A DNA stretch of 64,000 bases. Source: Methanogranum sp963676045. GTDB taxonomy: Archaea; Thermoplasmatota; Thermoplasmata; Methanomassiliicoccales; Methanomethylophilaceae. The DNA is taken from the NCBI GenBank assembly GCA_963676045.1, contig OY780938.1, positions 744,001 through 808,000 of the forward strand, in the 5' to 3' direction. Under the pieces are notes generated by a model. That model saw only the letters and a list, made by a program, of their open reading frames with translations, did no database searches and was not told the origin of the DNA. Position 1 is the first letter of the stretch. Each line of letters starts with the position of its first letter. A program made the position numbers and the translations under genes. Below are positions 8,527 through 16,649 of this stretch, in pieces.

Positions 8527-9138
8527 TCACTCGTCCCTTATCTCAGACCGGTCTCCGGCCTTCGAAATATCTAAGATGTATGATCTAGAACCTTGTAGGT
8601 CCTTGTTTTCAATGCCGATGAATTCCATTCCATGAGATGTTTCATCTGATTTGGAATTCAGGGTACCAATCTTACATAAGGAGTGGCTTGTGATCTTTCC
8701 ATTATTCTCACAAATTGCGCATGTAAGGAAATGGTCCCCTGATTCTTCATTGTCGATCTTGTCTGGACGATGATATTCTATTGGAGGATAGAACATGCGA
8801 CCGGTCTCGACCGAAGAGAGAATTGAGACCTGATGTGGAAACAAGAGGATATCGCGTTTCTTTGTTTCACATCTGACAGGTATGCCTTTCTTCGGAGCGG
8901 AAACGGATGGATCAGGATATTTACCATTACCATCGACCATTACAGACTGACGACGATCTTCGATCCTAAAAGGAGGCCTGCATATCTCGGCATCGAATGA
9001 GCTATCGATGCTGGATCTGAAGTTCATCACAATGTCTTGCACCAGAGAATCTATCTGCGTAGATGCCCCGAATGAAAATATTTGACGTGACCTCCTCGAA
9101 TTCCTTACATCATCGTCTAACAATGTCCTCATCAGCAT
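8527..9138 (-). CDS. Hypothetical protein, first gene of a two-gene unit
   Basis: A 203-aa hydrophilic frame with ATG at 9138, preceded by very A/T-rich DNA (9139-9285) with palindromic TAATAATATTATTA-like runs suited to a promoter. A CAIC motif lies in the C-terminal half. There is no signal peptide, membrane segment or recognised fold. The start is preceded by no clear Shine-Dalgarno site, which is common for leaderless archaeal transcripts. Lineage-specific origin is likely but unproven. Confidence 0.45.
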   Translation of the reverse strand: MLMRTLLDDDVRNSRRSRQIFSFGASTQIDSLVQDIVMNFRSSIDSSFDAEICRPPFRIEDRRQSVMVDGNGKYPDPSVSAPKKGIPVRCETKKRDILLFPHQVSILSSVETGRMFYPPIEYHRPDKIDNEESGDHFLTCAICENNGKITSHSLCKIGTLNSKSDETSHGMEFIGIENKDLQGSRSYILDISKAGDRSEIRDE

Positions 9139-9285
9139 TCATATTCCAATCATATTATTAAAATATTATTAGTTTGTTAATAATATTATATCAATAAAGA
9201 ATAATAATATTATTAAATTGATGATATCTTCGAAATCAATTTCTTATGTATGTTGAAGATCCACAAAACACGTGGAAACATCTGG

Positions 9286-10008
9286 TCATTCTACGTCCTC
9301 GACCTTTTTTATAGTTCTGATCATCGATATGTCCACATGCCCGACCCAGTCATAGAATCCTTTTTCCTTTAACATATTGTTGAAGAAACGTACTATGAAT
9401 CCGATCGAGATCGCAGCGAACACCGTGCCTTCTCTGACACCATTCAATGCACCGAAGAACCAGATTGATATCACTACCGCGATCGATATCATGATGACAT
9501 CGTTGATCACCTTCACTTTACCGAACTCCATGCCGGTGCGTATGCAGACGAAACTGACAAGATACTCTCCAGGCATCATGGTAACATTAGCTGCGAGCTC
9601 AAGGCTTATGCCGAATGATAGGACCACGGCGGCTAAAATCACCATCATCCATTGTTCCATGTAATTGCTTGGGTCTATCCAATCCAACATGTATGCGAAC
9701 ACATTGCATAAAGCACTGAATATCACGACCATGATTATCTGAACAAGATATGCTGGCTTGTACATGCGACCCATTACGAGTACACCCGATCCGACGATGA
9801 TCAGATTTATCAGAAAAGTGGTCTCACCTATGCTCATCCCAGTACCTAGACTGATGACATAAGGCACAGAGGATATCGGCGATGTGCCCAGAACAGCCTT
9901 TGTGGAGAGTATCACGCCCAATGCCATTATCGTCACAGCAGATATGAATACGACGGATTTCCTTATTGGATGAGCTCCAAGGTCCATATCCATTTGGATA
10001 TGCTTCAT
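9286..10008 (-). CDS. YczE/YitT-like integral membrane protein
   Basis: A 240-aa protein with about six hydrophobic segments. Features of the YczE/YyaS/YitT group include a GTSPISSVPY segment after TM1 and MPGEYLVSFVCIRTG in the second half. Function in this family is poorly known, and transport or membrane assembly roles have been proposed for bacterial relatives. It is divergent from the HEPN-like gene at 10038, with 29 bases between the starts, so the two may share a promoter region. Confidence 0.7.
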   Translation of the reverse strand: MKHIQMDMDLGAHPIRKSVVFISAVTIMALGVILSTKAVLGTSPISSVPYVISLGTGMSIGETTFLINLIIVGSGVLVMGRMYKPAYLVQIIMVVIFSALCNVFAYMLDWIDPSNYMEQWMMVILAAVVLSFGISLELAANVTMMPGEYLVSFVCIRTGMEFGKVKVINDVIMISIAVVISIWFFGALNGVREGTVFAAISIGFIVRFFNNMLKEKGFYDWVGHVDISMIRTIKKVEDVE

Positions 10009-10037
10009 ATATTTACAACTTCACCGATTACTCGTCA

Positions 10038-11003
10038 ATGGAAAATGGAACATATGTACTCCTGACTGGCATCGATCGCCATATGAAAGGCGATTTCTTG
10101 GACTTTCCGAAAATAATATCCATCAATGACAAAGATGATGCTTTCCAATACATTGATTCACTTTTTCCAACCCATCACAACGACAAGGAAAGGTATCTCA
10201 CGGAGGATGGATTCATATGCCTTTATTCCGACAAGACCTCGAGGGACCTATCTGAAATGGACCTGGTCGTTGATTCTATGAGGCTCTTCAAACTATCATC
10301 GCTTGGCGCAGGACTTGTGCTCATTGTAAATGATGATACATATGTCGTGCATCGCAGATACATGGAGACATACAATGAGGAAATGATGAGATTGCCTTCA
10401 TTCTCTTTGACTTTGAACGAGATGTCCGGATTCAAGATCTTCTTGAAAAAGATACAGAAGAGATACAATGATCCAGAATGGAGCAGCACATTGCCCGAAT
10501 TGATGGACTTCTACAGAGAGGCATATCGCATAGACAACCCTCAGACGGCCTTCATGAATCTGATGGTCGTAATGGAGGTCTATAGAAGATGGGCCGACGA
10601 GTACATGGACCGCTTTCCAGATTCTAAGGACGTCCTTAACACAGATATTGAGACGAAAGGTAAGAACGGAAGGGTCTCAGGCACAAAAAGGGTCGCAGTA
10701 CTAGTATCCAGACTTCTATCGGACGACGATAAGGAGACGTATCAGGACACCAAGCGTCTGATATCCCAATTATACTACCAACGCAATGATTACATACACG
10801 GCGGGGTCCCGATAATGGACATCTGCCATCGCATGATGTTCGATGTGGTAAGATGCGTCATTGGCAGGATTGCCTCCTGTCAATGCTCGAAGGATGAATT
10901 GTTCAGGATGGTCATGCGCAACAGAATGAACGGCATCGTTGACAAGGAATTCTACATATCGAAGGACAAGATAGAGGATTTCGTAATGTCTTTCGACCGC
11001 TGA
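10038..11003 (+). CDS. HEPN-like (Apea-type) domain protein
   Basis: A protein of about 321 aa. The C-terminal third contains RNDYIHGG (about residues 248-255), matching the R-x4-6-H signature of HEPN domains, many of which are RNases in defence or toxin systems. The N-terminal part is unrecognised. I placed the start at ATG 10038; an upstream in-frame ATG at 9966 would overlap the divergent membrane-protein gene. No nucleotidyltransferase (MNT) partner is adjacent, so a classic toxin-antitoxin pair is not supported. The HEPN assignment rests on one motif. Confidence 0.6.
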   Translation: MENGTYVLLTGIDRHMKGDFLDFPKIISINDKDDAFQYIDSLFPTHHNDKERYLTEDGFICLYSDKTSRDLSEMDLVVDSMRLFKLSSLGAGLVLIVNDDTYVVHRRYMETYNEEMMRLPSFSLTLNEMSGFKIFLKKIQKRYNDPEWSSTLPELMDFYREAYRIDNPQTAFMNLMVVMEVYRRWADEYMDRFPDSKDVLNTDIETKGKNGRVSGTKRVAVLVSRLLSDDDKETYQDTKRLISQLYYQRNDYIHGGVPIMDICHRMMFDVVRCVIGRIASCQCSKDELFRMVMRNRMNGIVDKEFYISKDKIEDFVMSFDR

Positions 11004-11185
11004 ATCGCCTGTAACAAATGATCGTTTGAAAAACTGATGATACGTACGACCATTGTTTGAAGGTTGGACCTCTTGGATGAATCCATTCAATAACCATTAT
11101 CTAGGGACATTGGTGATTTCCATTATTTTATCAGCATATACGAACTTTTTTATTGATACTACGCCGTATGACCATGGGGCTCACT

Positions 11186-11650
11186 ATGAAGATAGAATTG
11201 TTTCATGCGTCTAAATATGGCAACGGTCTAGCAATAGCTTTGGAATATCAAAAACAAATGATAGAAAAAGGCGATGAAGTGAATATACATGATGTCAAGG
11301 AACTACGCGGTAATGATGTTCCAAAAGCCGATATGTACGTCTTCATTTCATCAACACGCCTTGGTAAACCGATAAGGAGCATTCGTAGTTTCATAAAACA
11401 TAAGGATCTGCCATCTGGAAGCAAATATGCAGTGATATCGACAGAGATTAAAATAAAACCAGGCAAGAAACCGAATCAAAAATGTGCCGAAAAATGGCAA
11501 AGGACGCTTCCTATGATCAATGAATCGCTTCAAACCAAAGGACTTGTAAAAGTAACGGATATGACAGTTCATGTCTTGACGACAAAAGGACCATTGGAAG
11601 ATGGCTGGCAGGAAAAATTGAAAGGATTCATAGATGCTACAGATCAATGA
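11186..11650 (+). CDS. Flavodoxin-fold protein
   Basis: A protein of about 154 aa resembling flavodoxin-domain proteins that bind FMN and carry electrons or reduce small molecules. The first strand and phosphate loop (MKIELFHASKYGNG) open the sequence, and VFISSTRLGKP in the middle fits the second FMN loop. I chose ATG 11186 because the fold starts there; in-frame ATGs at 11168 and 11174 are possible. It converges on cbiK across a shared hairpin terminator. A role in corrinoid reduction is conceivable from that neighbour, but untested. Confidence 0.7.
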   Translation: MKIELFHASKYGNGLAIALEYQKQMIEKGDEVNIHDVKELRGNDVPKADMYVFISSTRLGKPIRSIRSFIKHKDLPSGSKYAVISTEIKIKPGKKPNQKCAEKWQRTLPMINESLQTKGLVKVTDMTVHVLTTKGPLEDGWQEKLKGFIDATDQ

Positions 11651-11663
11651 TCGATGATTTTTT

Positions 11664-11713
11664 GGCCACTCTCAGACGATGTGCGAAACGATCTTCAATA
11701 CCTGAGAGTGACC
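11664..11713. terminator. Shared hairpin between convergent flavodoxin and cbiK genes
   Basis: CACTCTCAG (11667-11675) pairs with CTGAGAGTG (11702-11710), a 9-bp perfect stem, and GG/CC pairs extend it by two beyond one mismatch. A TTTTTT run lies on the left side (minus-strand A run) and TTTAAAAA on the right. The position between two gene ends fits bidirectional termination. Confidence 0.6.
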
Positions 11714-11724
11714 TTTAAAAACGT

Positions 11725-12558
11725 TCATTCTAGATTGCTGTAGATTTTAAGGTCGCCATCTGAAATAAGGTCGTCGATATGCATCAGGAAAAGTTCTCTG
11801 AACTCCTCGTATTCTCCAAGGCCTTTCACCACACAGTGGACCTTGTAACCATTGCGCTCGAACACCGACCTGAGAGAATCCCCCTCATCGCTGGCCATAT
11901 CATTGTTAGCATGGTCTCCAGCGACCAGCATGAATGGGAAAAGGACCGCTTCCTTGTATCCTCTGCCTTCCATCAGTGATATCGTATCCTCGTATTTCGG
12001 GAATCCCTCGACCGTTGTGACGAAAACATTGCTATGCTCTGAAAGCTGGAGCTTCAGATGCAACTGGCTGTATGTGGCGTTTGCAAAATGCTCAGTACCG
12101 TGCCCCATGAGGACCACTGCCGCTTTATCTCCAGCTATCTCCTTCGCCTCTTTGACATGGGTTCTTCCGATCGCATCCACCACAAGGTCGTAATCATCCT
12201 CTGAGGTCAGCAATGGTTTTCCAATGAAGATGTGATCGAAATCATCGGCATATTCGGATACGATGTCCACGATATCATCGTATTCCATCCCGTTCATTAT
12301 GTGGGTCGGCTGGACGATCACGATTCTGATGCCATCGGCCATCAGTCTTTCCATGGCATCATCGATGTAGTCTATCCTCTCATTGTCGCGCTTCATCAAT
12401 TTCTCGATTATCATCTTACTGGTAAAAGCACGTCTCACGACCCAATCTGGATGTCTCTCCGCGACGATATTCTCGATGGCACCTATTGTCATCTTACGAT
12501 TCTCATTGTAGCTTGTACCGAAGCTGACCACGAGTATTGCCTTGTCCCTGACTTTCAT
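11725..12558 (-). CDS. cbiK: Anaerobic sirohydrochlorin cobaltochelatase CbiK
   Basis: A 277-aa class II chelatase that inserts Co2+ into (factor II) sirohydrochlorin in the anaerobic cobalamin pathway. It opens with AILVVSFGTSY. The metal-binding residues expected for CbiK are visible in QPTHIMNGMEY, LMGHGTEH and VAGDHANND. Length fits CbiK and is far above the short CbiX/CfbA chelatases. It would supply corrinoid for the methylamine methyltransferases at 29-38 kb. A role in nickel insertion for F430 is less likely. A palindrome lies 11 bases before the start. Confidence 0.9.
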   Translation of the reverse strand: MKVRDKAILVVSFGTSYNENRKMTIGAIENIVAERHPDWVVRRAFTSKMIIEKLMKRDNERIDYIDDAMERLMADGIRIVIVQPTHIMNGMEYDDIVDIVSEYADDFDHIFIGKPLLTSEDDYDLVVDAIGRTHVKEAKEIAGDKAAVVLMGHGTEHFANATYSQLHLKLQLSEHSNVFVTTVEGFPKYEDTISLMEGRGYKEAVLFPFMLVAGDHANNDMASDEGDSLRSVFERNGYKVHCVVKGLGEYEEFRELFLMHIDDLISDGDLKIYSNLE

Positions 12559-12568
12559 CTGTTATCAG

Positions 12569-12598
12569 TTGGATATATAATCCAAGGTAAATATATCC
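12569..12598 (-). promoter_or_regulatory. Palindrome overlapping the cbiK promoter region
   Basis: TTGGAT-ATATA-ATCCAA (12569-12585) is a perfect 6-bp inverted repeat. A second overlapping one pairs GGATATAT (12571-12578) with ATATATCC (12591-12598). The A/T boxes lie about 10-40 bases upstream of the cbiK ATG, close enough for a leaderless transcript. A regulator bound here could respond to cobalt or cobalamin status; that is inference. Confidence 0.35.
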
Positions 12599-12675
12599 TT
12601 AACGCGTGAGATGTCTCAGAATACATCGGATGAAGATATGGGATCTTGGAATTGACAAAAGATTTCTATAAAATC

Positions 12676-12705
12676 AAATAAAAAATAAAATGGGGGATGG
12701 CCCCC
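12676..12705 (-). terminator. Terminator after thrS
   Basis: On the minus strand GGGGG-CCAT-CCCCC (12705-12692) follows the thrS stop within three bases and is followed by ATTTTATTTTTTATTT, a short GC hairpin plus a U-rich tail. Confidence 0.6.
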
Positions 12706-12707
12706 GA

Positions 12708-14465
12708 TCAACTTGACCTTTCGGAATTCTCTTTCTTGACCTTGGCGATGAAATCCTCGGTCACCATGCTCCCGAGGTCTCCTTTATCCCTGCTTCTCAC
12801 GGCCACGGAGTTCCCGCTTTCGATCTCCTTCTCACCGATGATCAACATGTATGGGACCTTCTCGAGCTGAGCCTCGCGGATCTTGTATCCGATCTTCTCC
12901 TCTCTGTTGTCCAGCTCCACCCTTATGCCTGAGGATTTGCATTTTGCAGCGATGTCCTTAGCATATTCGTAGGATTTCTCAGACACGGAAAGCACCTTGA
13001 CCTGCACTGGAGCGAGCCATGTCGGGAACCTTCCCGCGTAATGCTCTATCAGTATGCCGATGAATCTCTCGATCGAACCATATATCACCCTGTGGATCAT
13101 TATCGGCCTGTGCTTATCTCCATCGGCACCGGTGTAGTTGATGTCGAATCTCTGGGGCATCTGGAAGTCCAACTGTATCGTACCGCACTGCCAGGTCCTG
13201 CCTATCGTATCCTCCAGATGGAAATCGATCTTAGGTCCGTAGAATGCACCGTCCCCCTCATTGATTGTGTATGGGAGGTTTGATGCCTCCAATGCGCGTA
13301 TGAGTCCGTTCGTGGCCTCTTCCCAGTCCTGGTCGCTTCCCATGCTGTCCTCGGGTCTCGTCGAAAGCTCGACATGATATTTGAATCCGAATTTCGTATA
13401 GACCTCGTCGACGAGCCTTACTACGCCTCTGATCTCGTCCGTGATCTGATCCCTTGTCATGAATATGTGGGCATCATCCTGCGTGAAGCATCTTACCCTG
13501 AACAATCCGTGGAGGGTACCGGACCTTTCGTGCCTATGTACCAGACCGAACTCTCCCATCCTTATTGGCAATTCCCTGTATGAGTGGGGTTCGTTCCTAT
13601 ATATCAATATGCAACCTGGACAATTCATGGGCTTGACACAGAAGTCCTGTCCGTCGATCTGGGTCGTGTACATGTTGTCCTTGTAATGGTCCCAGTGCCC
13701 GGACGTCTCCCAGAGTTCCTTGCTGAGCATCATCGGGGTGCATATCTCCTTGTAGTCTTCCCTTGTATGCAACTCCCTCCAATAGGTCATCAACGTGTTC
13801 TTTAGGACCATACCATTTGGTAAGAAGAATGGAAAACCTGGTCCCTCGTCCATGAAGGCGAACAGACCCAACTCCTTTCCGAGTTTGCGGTGGTCCCTCT
13901 TCTTCGCCTCCTCCAACATGGTAAGGTATGCTTCCAGCTTCTCCTTGCTCTCGAATGCCGTACCGTATATCCTGGAAAGCATCTTGTTCTTCTCGCTGCC
14001 GCGCCAGTATGCACCGGCCAGTGTCGTCAGCTTGAATGCTTTCACTCCCTTGGTGTAAAGAAGGTGGGGTCCTGCGCATAGGTCTACGAATTCGCCCTGC
14101 TTGTAGAATGTTATCCTCGCATCGGCAGGCAGATCCTCTACCAGTTCGACCTTGTATATCTCCCCTTTCTCCTTCAGATATTTGAGTGCGTCCTCTCTTG
14201 ACAATGAATATGTCTCGATCTTGAGGTTCTCCTTGATGATCTTGCCCATCTCCTTCTCGAGCGCATCGAGGTCCTCTTGTGTGAATCCGCCTTCCTTGTC
14301 GAAATCATAATAGAAACCGTCATCAATGGCGGGTCCGATGGCCAACTTAGTCTGAGGATAGAGTCTCTTTACCGCCTGTGCTAAGACATGTGCGGTAGTG
14401 TGCCTGAGAACCTTAAGCTCATCTTCACATTCCTCTACCCTGCCATCGTTGTATAATGCTTTCAT
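12708..14465 (-). CDS. thrS: Threonyl-tRNA synthetase, bacterial type without TGS domain
   Basis: A 585-aa class II synthetase that charges tRNA-Thr. It starts directly at the editing domain: HTTAH (about residues 22-26) and CAGPHL are the HxxxH and CxxxH-type metal sites of the bacterial N2 editing domain. The catalytic core and C-terminal anticodon domain follow. The N-terminal TGS domain (about 60 aa) usual in bacterial ThrRS is absent, and the archaeal D-aminoacyl-deacylase-like editing domain is not present. This argues for acquisition from bacteria. A GC hairpin terminates it. Confidence 0.95.
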   Translation of the reverse strand: MKALYNDGRVEECEDELKVLRHTTAHVLAQAVKRLYPQTKLAIGPAIDDGFYYDFDKEGGFTQEDLDALEKEMGKIIKENLKIETYSLSREDALKYLKEKGEIYKVELVEDLPADARITFYKQGEFVDLCAGPHLLYTKGVKAFKLTTLAGAYWRGSEKNKMLSRIYGTAFESKEKLEAYLTMLEEAKKRDHRKLGKELGLFAFMDEGPGFPFFLPNGMVLKNTLMTYWRELHTREDYKEICTPMMLSKELWETSGHWDHYKDNMYTTQIDGQDFCVKPMNCPGCILIYRNEPHSYRELPIRMGEFGLVHRHERSGTLHGLFRVRCFTQDDAHIFMTRDQITDEIRGVVRLVDEVYTKFGFKYHVELSTRPEDSMGSDQDWEEATNGLIRALEASNLPYTINEGDGAFYGPKIDFHLEDTIGRTWQCGTIQLDFQMPQRFDINYTGADGDKHRPIMIHRVIYGSIERFIGILIEHYAGRFPTWLAPVQVKVLSVSEKSYEYAKDIAAKCKSSGIRVELDNREEKIGYKIREAQLEKVPYMLIIGEKEIESGNSVAVRSRDKGDLGSMVTEDFIAKVKKENSERSS

Positions 14466-14544
14466 TCGATTACCTCTTACTCAAAGTAAGCGCATATGCG
14501 ATTACCGTTGTTTTATAAATAACTTGCAGAGGAAGACTAATTCA

Positions 14545-15534
14545 TCATTCCAGCTTGAGATTGTGATATCTTAGCGTCGATGTATCCCCTGCCGCCATGG
14601 CGATCAACTCGACAAGATGCAGAACAGGGACCCCGTTTGGTACAGAATCGTATTTGGTGAAACACATCGGACATGCCACGACTATCGCATCAGCACCCTC
14701 CACTTCCTTCTGCCTTTCCCTCATCAGACCTTCGGACACTATCTGTATGGACTTGCCGCAACAGCCGAAACGGTTCTCGATGAATTCCGCACCAGTGGCC
14801 CTCACGACCTTCACCATATCATCATATATGGTATCATAATGACAGCCTGGCTCTATCGCGACCTTAAGTCTCCTACCATTCATGAGGGGTATCCTTTCGA
14901 TCATCTTGGCAGCGACATTGACGAAATTGATCGCACTTATACCTGACCTTCTGAGCTCAGCATCGCATCCGGGACAGATGGTCATTATGTCATTTCCGTT
15001 GGCCGAGTCTCCGATCTCATGCTTGTACCTCTCCCTCTCCTGCTCGGATAGTTGCCTGAACGGCATCGGGTAGGTACAGCAAGAATTATGGGGCAGCTCT
15101 TTGCACCCCTTGCCCATGCTGTTCAATGCGACGGTCGCCGCATATATCAGGAACGGTGCCTTTGACTCGACGGTGCATCCAGACATTAGATAGCCGTTGC
15201 CTCCCCAAATCGGAGGCAATTCAGAACGGGACGCCTCTGAGGGCTTCAATACGAAACCTGTCGAGATGTAAACATCAGGTATCTTCGAGCCCAATGCCCT
15301 GGAACGCATATAGTGCATCACGAATGTCGGGTCCGTGAACTCACAGGCCCTGGAACATTCTCCGCATCCTATGCACTTTGTGATGTTCCCATCTTCACCG
15401 ATCATTACCGCCATCGGATCGCACCCTCCATATTTGAGAGAGGGGCACCTTTCGCTGCAAAGGCCACATTCCACACACTTAGACATCAATTCAGATATGT
15501 TCAACGGAACCTCATTCTGTGACATGACACCCAT
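14545..15534 (-). CDS. HdrD-like heterodisulfide reductase subunit (two [4Fe-4S] plus CCG domains)
   Basis: A 329-aa protein. Two ferredoxin motifs (CVECGLCSERCP and CIGCGECSRACE) lie in the first 65 residues. Two CCG-type repeats follow (CC...CPGC in the middle, GCCG...CPMC near the end) that bind the noncubane [4Fe-4S] clusters reducing CoM-S-S-CoB. The domain order matches HdrD, but the protein is shorter than typical HdrD. It may be the membrane-complex heterodisulfide reductase subunit proposed for Methanomassiliicoccales or a paralogue; no HdrE is adjacent. An alternative ATG lies at 15525. Confidence 0.85.
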   Translation of the reverse strand: MGVMSQNEVPLNISELMSKCVECGLCSERCPSLKYGGCDPMAVMIGEDGNITKCIGCGECSRACEFTDPTFVMHYMRSRALGSKIPDVYISTGFVLKPSEASRSELPPIWGGNGYLMSGCTVESKAPFLIYAATVALNSMGKGCKELPHNSCCTYPMPFRQLSEQERERYKHEIGDSANGNDIMTICPGCDAELRRSGISAINFVNVAAKMIERIPLMNGRRLKVAIEPGCHYDTIYDDMVKVVRATGAEFIENRFGCCGKSIQIVSEGLMRERQKEVEGADAIVVACPMCFTKYDSVPNGVPVLHLVELIAMAAGDTSTLRYHNLKLE

Positions 15535-15540
15535 ACCGCA

Positions 15541-15744
15541 TCATCTTCTCAGTAGATAAAAATAGATAAGACCCAAAACGATGACAATTGCTGCGACTCC
15601 CAAAGATATCAACTTTCCCTTTATCATCGCCTTGCGTTCGGAAGGGGTGTTCGGTGTCCTGGACCTTCCGGATGCACCGCATTTCGGACAGAATTTCTCA
15701 TCATCAGACATTAGAGTGCCGCATTTTTTGCAGAACTTGGCCAT
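15541..15744 (-). CDS. Small zinc-ribbon membrane protein
   Basis: A 67-aa protein with an N-terminal zinc ribbon (FCKKCGT, then FCPKCGA, about residues 4-24), a basic linker with RSRTPNTPSER, and one C-terminal membrane helix (LGVAAIVIVLGLIYFYLL). This tail-anchored zinc-ribbon architecture is common in archaea and its function is unknown. Its stop lies 6 bases before the HdrD-like start, so the two are probably cotranscribed. Confidence 0.8.
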   Translation of the reverse strand: MAKFCKKCGTLMSDDEKFCPKCGASGRSRTPNTPSERKAMIKGKLISLGVAAIVIVLGLIYFYLLRR

Positions 15745-15896
15745 AATATGACGATACGCGAATTACTATATAAGAAAAGACCGCCGCCATCAAACCCTTA
15801 AATAAGCCGTATTGGAGCCTTCGATTAAACATATGATTATCTAGATGCGCCTTGTTCCAACTAAGTCTTATATATCGACCAATAAAATACTCGATC

Positions 15897-16649
15897 ATGC
15901 ATGAAGTGTTTGCGATCAACGGAAGTCCTAGGAGGAACAAGAATACCGCATCCATGCTAGACAGTTTCTTGGATGGAGTGGAGGATAGCGGCGATTTCTA
16001 CACAGAGAGGATAGATCTGTTCGATTACAATATCAGGGGATGCACGAGCTGTTTTGCGTGTAAGAGAAAGGACCCCATTACGTATGGGAAATGCGCACTC
16101 AATGACGATGTGAGCGAAATATTGGAAAGGATCTCCAACGCTGACGGCGTCGTATTCGGGTCCCCGATATACTTCAGCAATATCACAGGACAGATGCTTT
16201 GCTTCCTGGAACGTCTTTTGTATCCTCAACTGAGCTATGAGAAGGATTACAAGATACTTACGCCTAAAAGGATGAGGACCGCCTTCATATACACCATGAA
16301 TGTGACGGAGGAGGATTCCCTGAAATTCAATTATACTCAGATGTGGGACATGATGGAGAATTACATCTGTATAATATTCTCGCAGCCTGAACGCATATGC
16401 TCATACTATACCTATCAGTTCGAAAACTATGGAAGGTATCGTGCAGAGGCATTCGATGAATCGGACAGGGCCAGACACAGGGACATTGAATTCCCGAAGG
16501 ACCTTGAGAGATCCTATGATGCAGGTGTTCGTATGGCCATGGCCATAAAAACAGGACCCGTCACCATAGATGATACCAAAGGGGTCAACCCGAAGGACCC
16601 GCCTTCAGATCCTCAAGAGTGTAATAGCTACCTCTCAGGCTCTTGGTGA
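15897..16649 (+). CDS. Iron-sulfur flavoprotein / NADPH-dependent FMN reductase-like
   Basis: A protein of about 250 aa with the FMN-reductase/flavodoxin-like core. INGSPRRNKNT at the N-terminus forms the FMN phosphate loop, and GSPIYFSNITGQM is the second flavin motif. A compact cysteine motif (CTSCFAC...GKC) between them matches the [4Fe-4S] site of Isf proteins found in anaerobic archaea, which move electrons from ferredoxin. The start ATG 15897 sits right before the loop; upstream in-frame ATGs are less likely. Its 3' end overlaps the convergent chlD-like gene by 65 bases. Confidence 0.85.
   Translation: MHEVFAINGSPRRNKNTASMLDSFLDGVEDSGDFYTERIDLFDYNIRGCTSCFACKRKDPITYGKCALNDDVSEILERISNADGVVFGSPIYFSNITGQMLCFLERLLYPQLSYEKDYKILTPKRMRTAFIYTMNVTEEDSLKFNYTQMWDMMENYICIIFSQPERICSYYTYQFENYGRYRAEAFDESDRARHRDIEFPKDLERSYDAGVRMAMAIKTGPVTIDDTKGVNPKDPPSDPQECNSYLSGSW

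Noticed and set aside
15704..15955. 83-codon minus-strand frame, hydrophobic in part
   Set aside because: Overlaps the starts of both the zinc-ribbon gene and the flavoprotein and has no ribosome-binding site or family.
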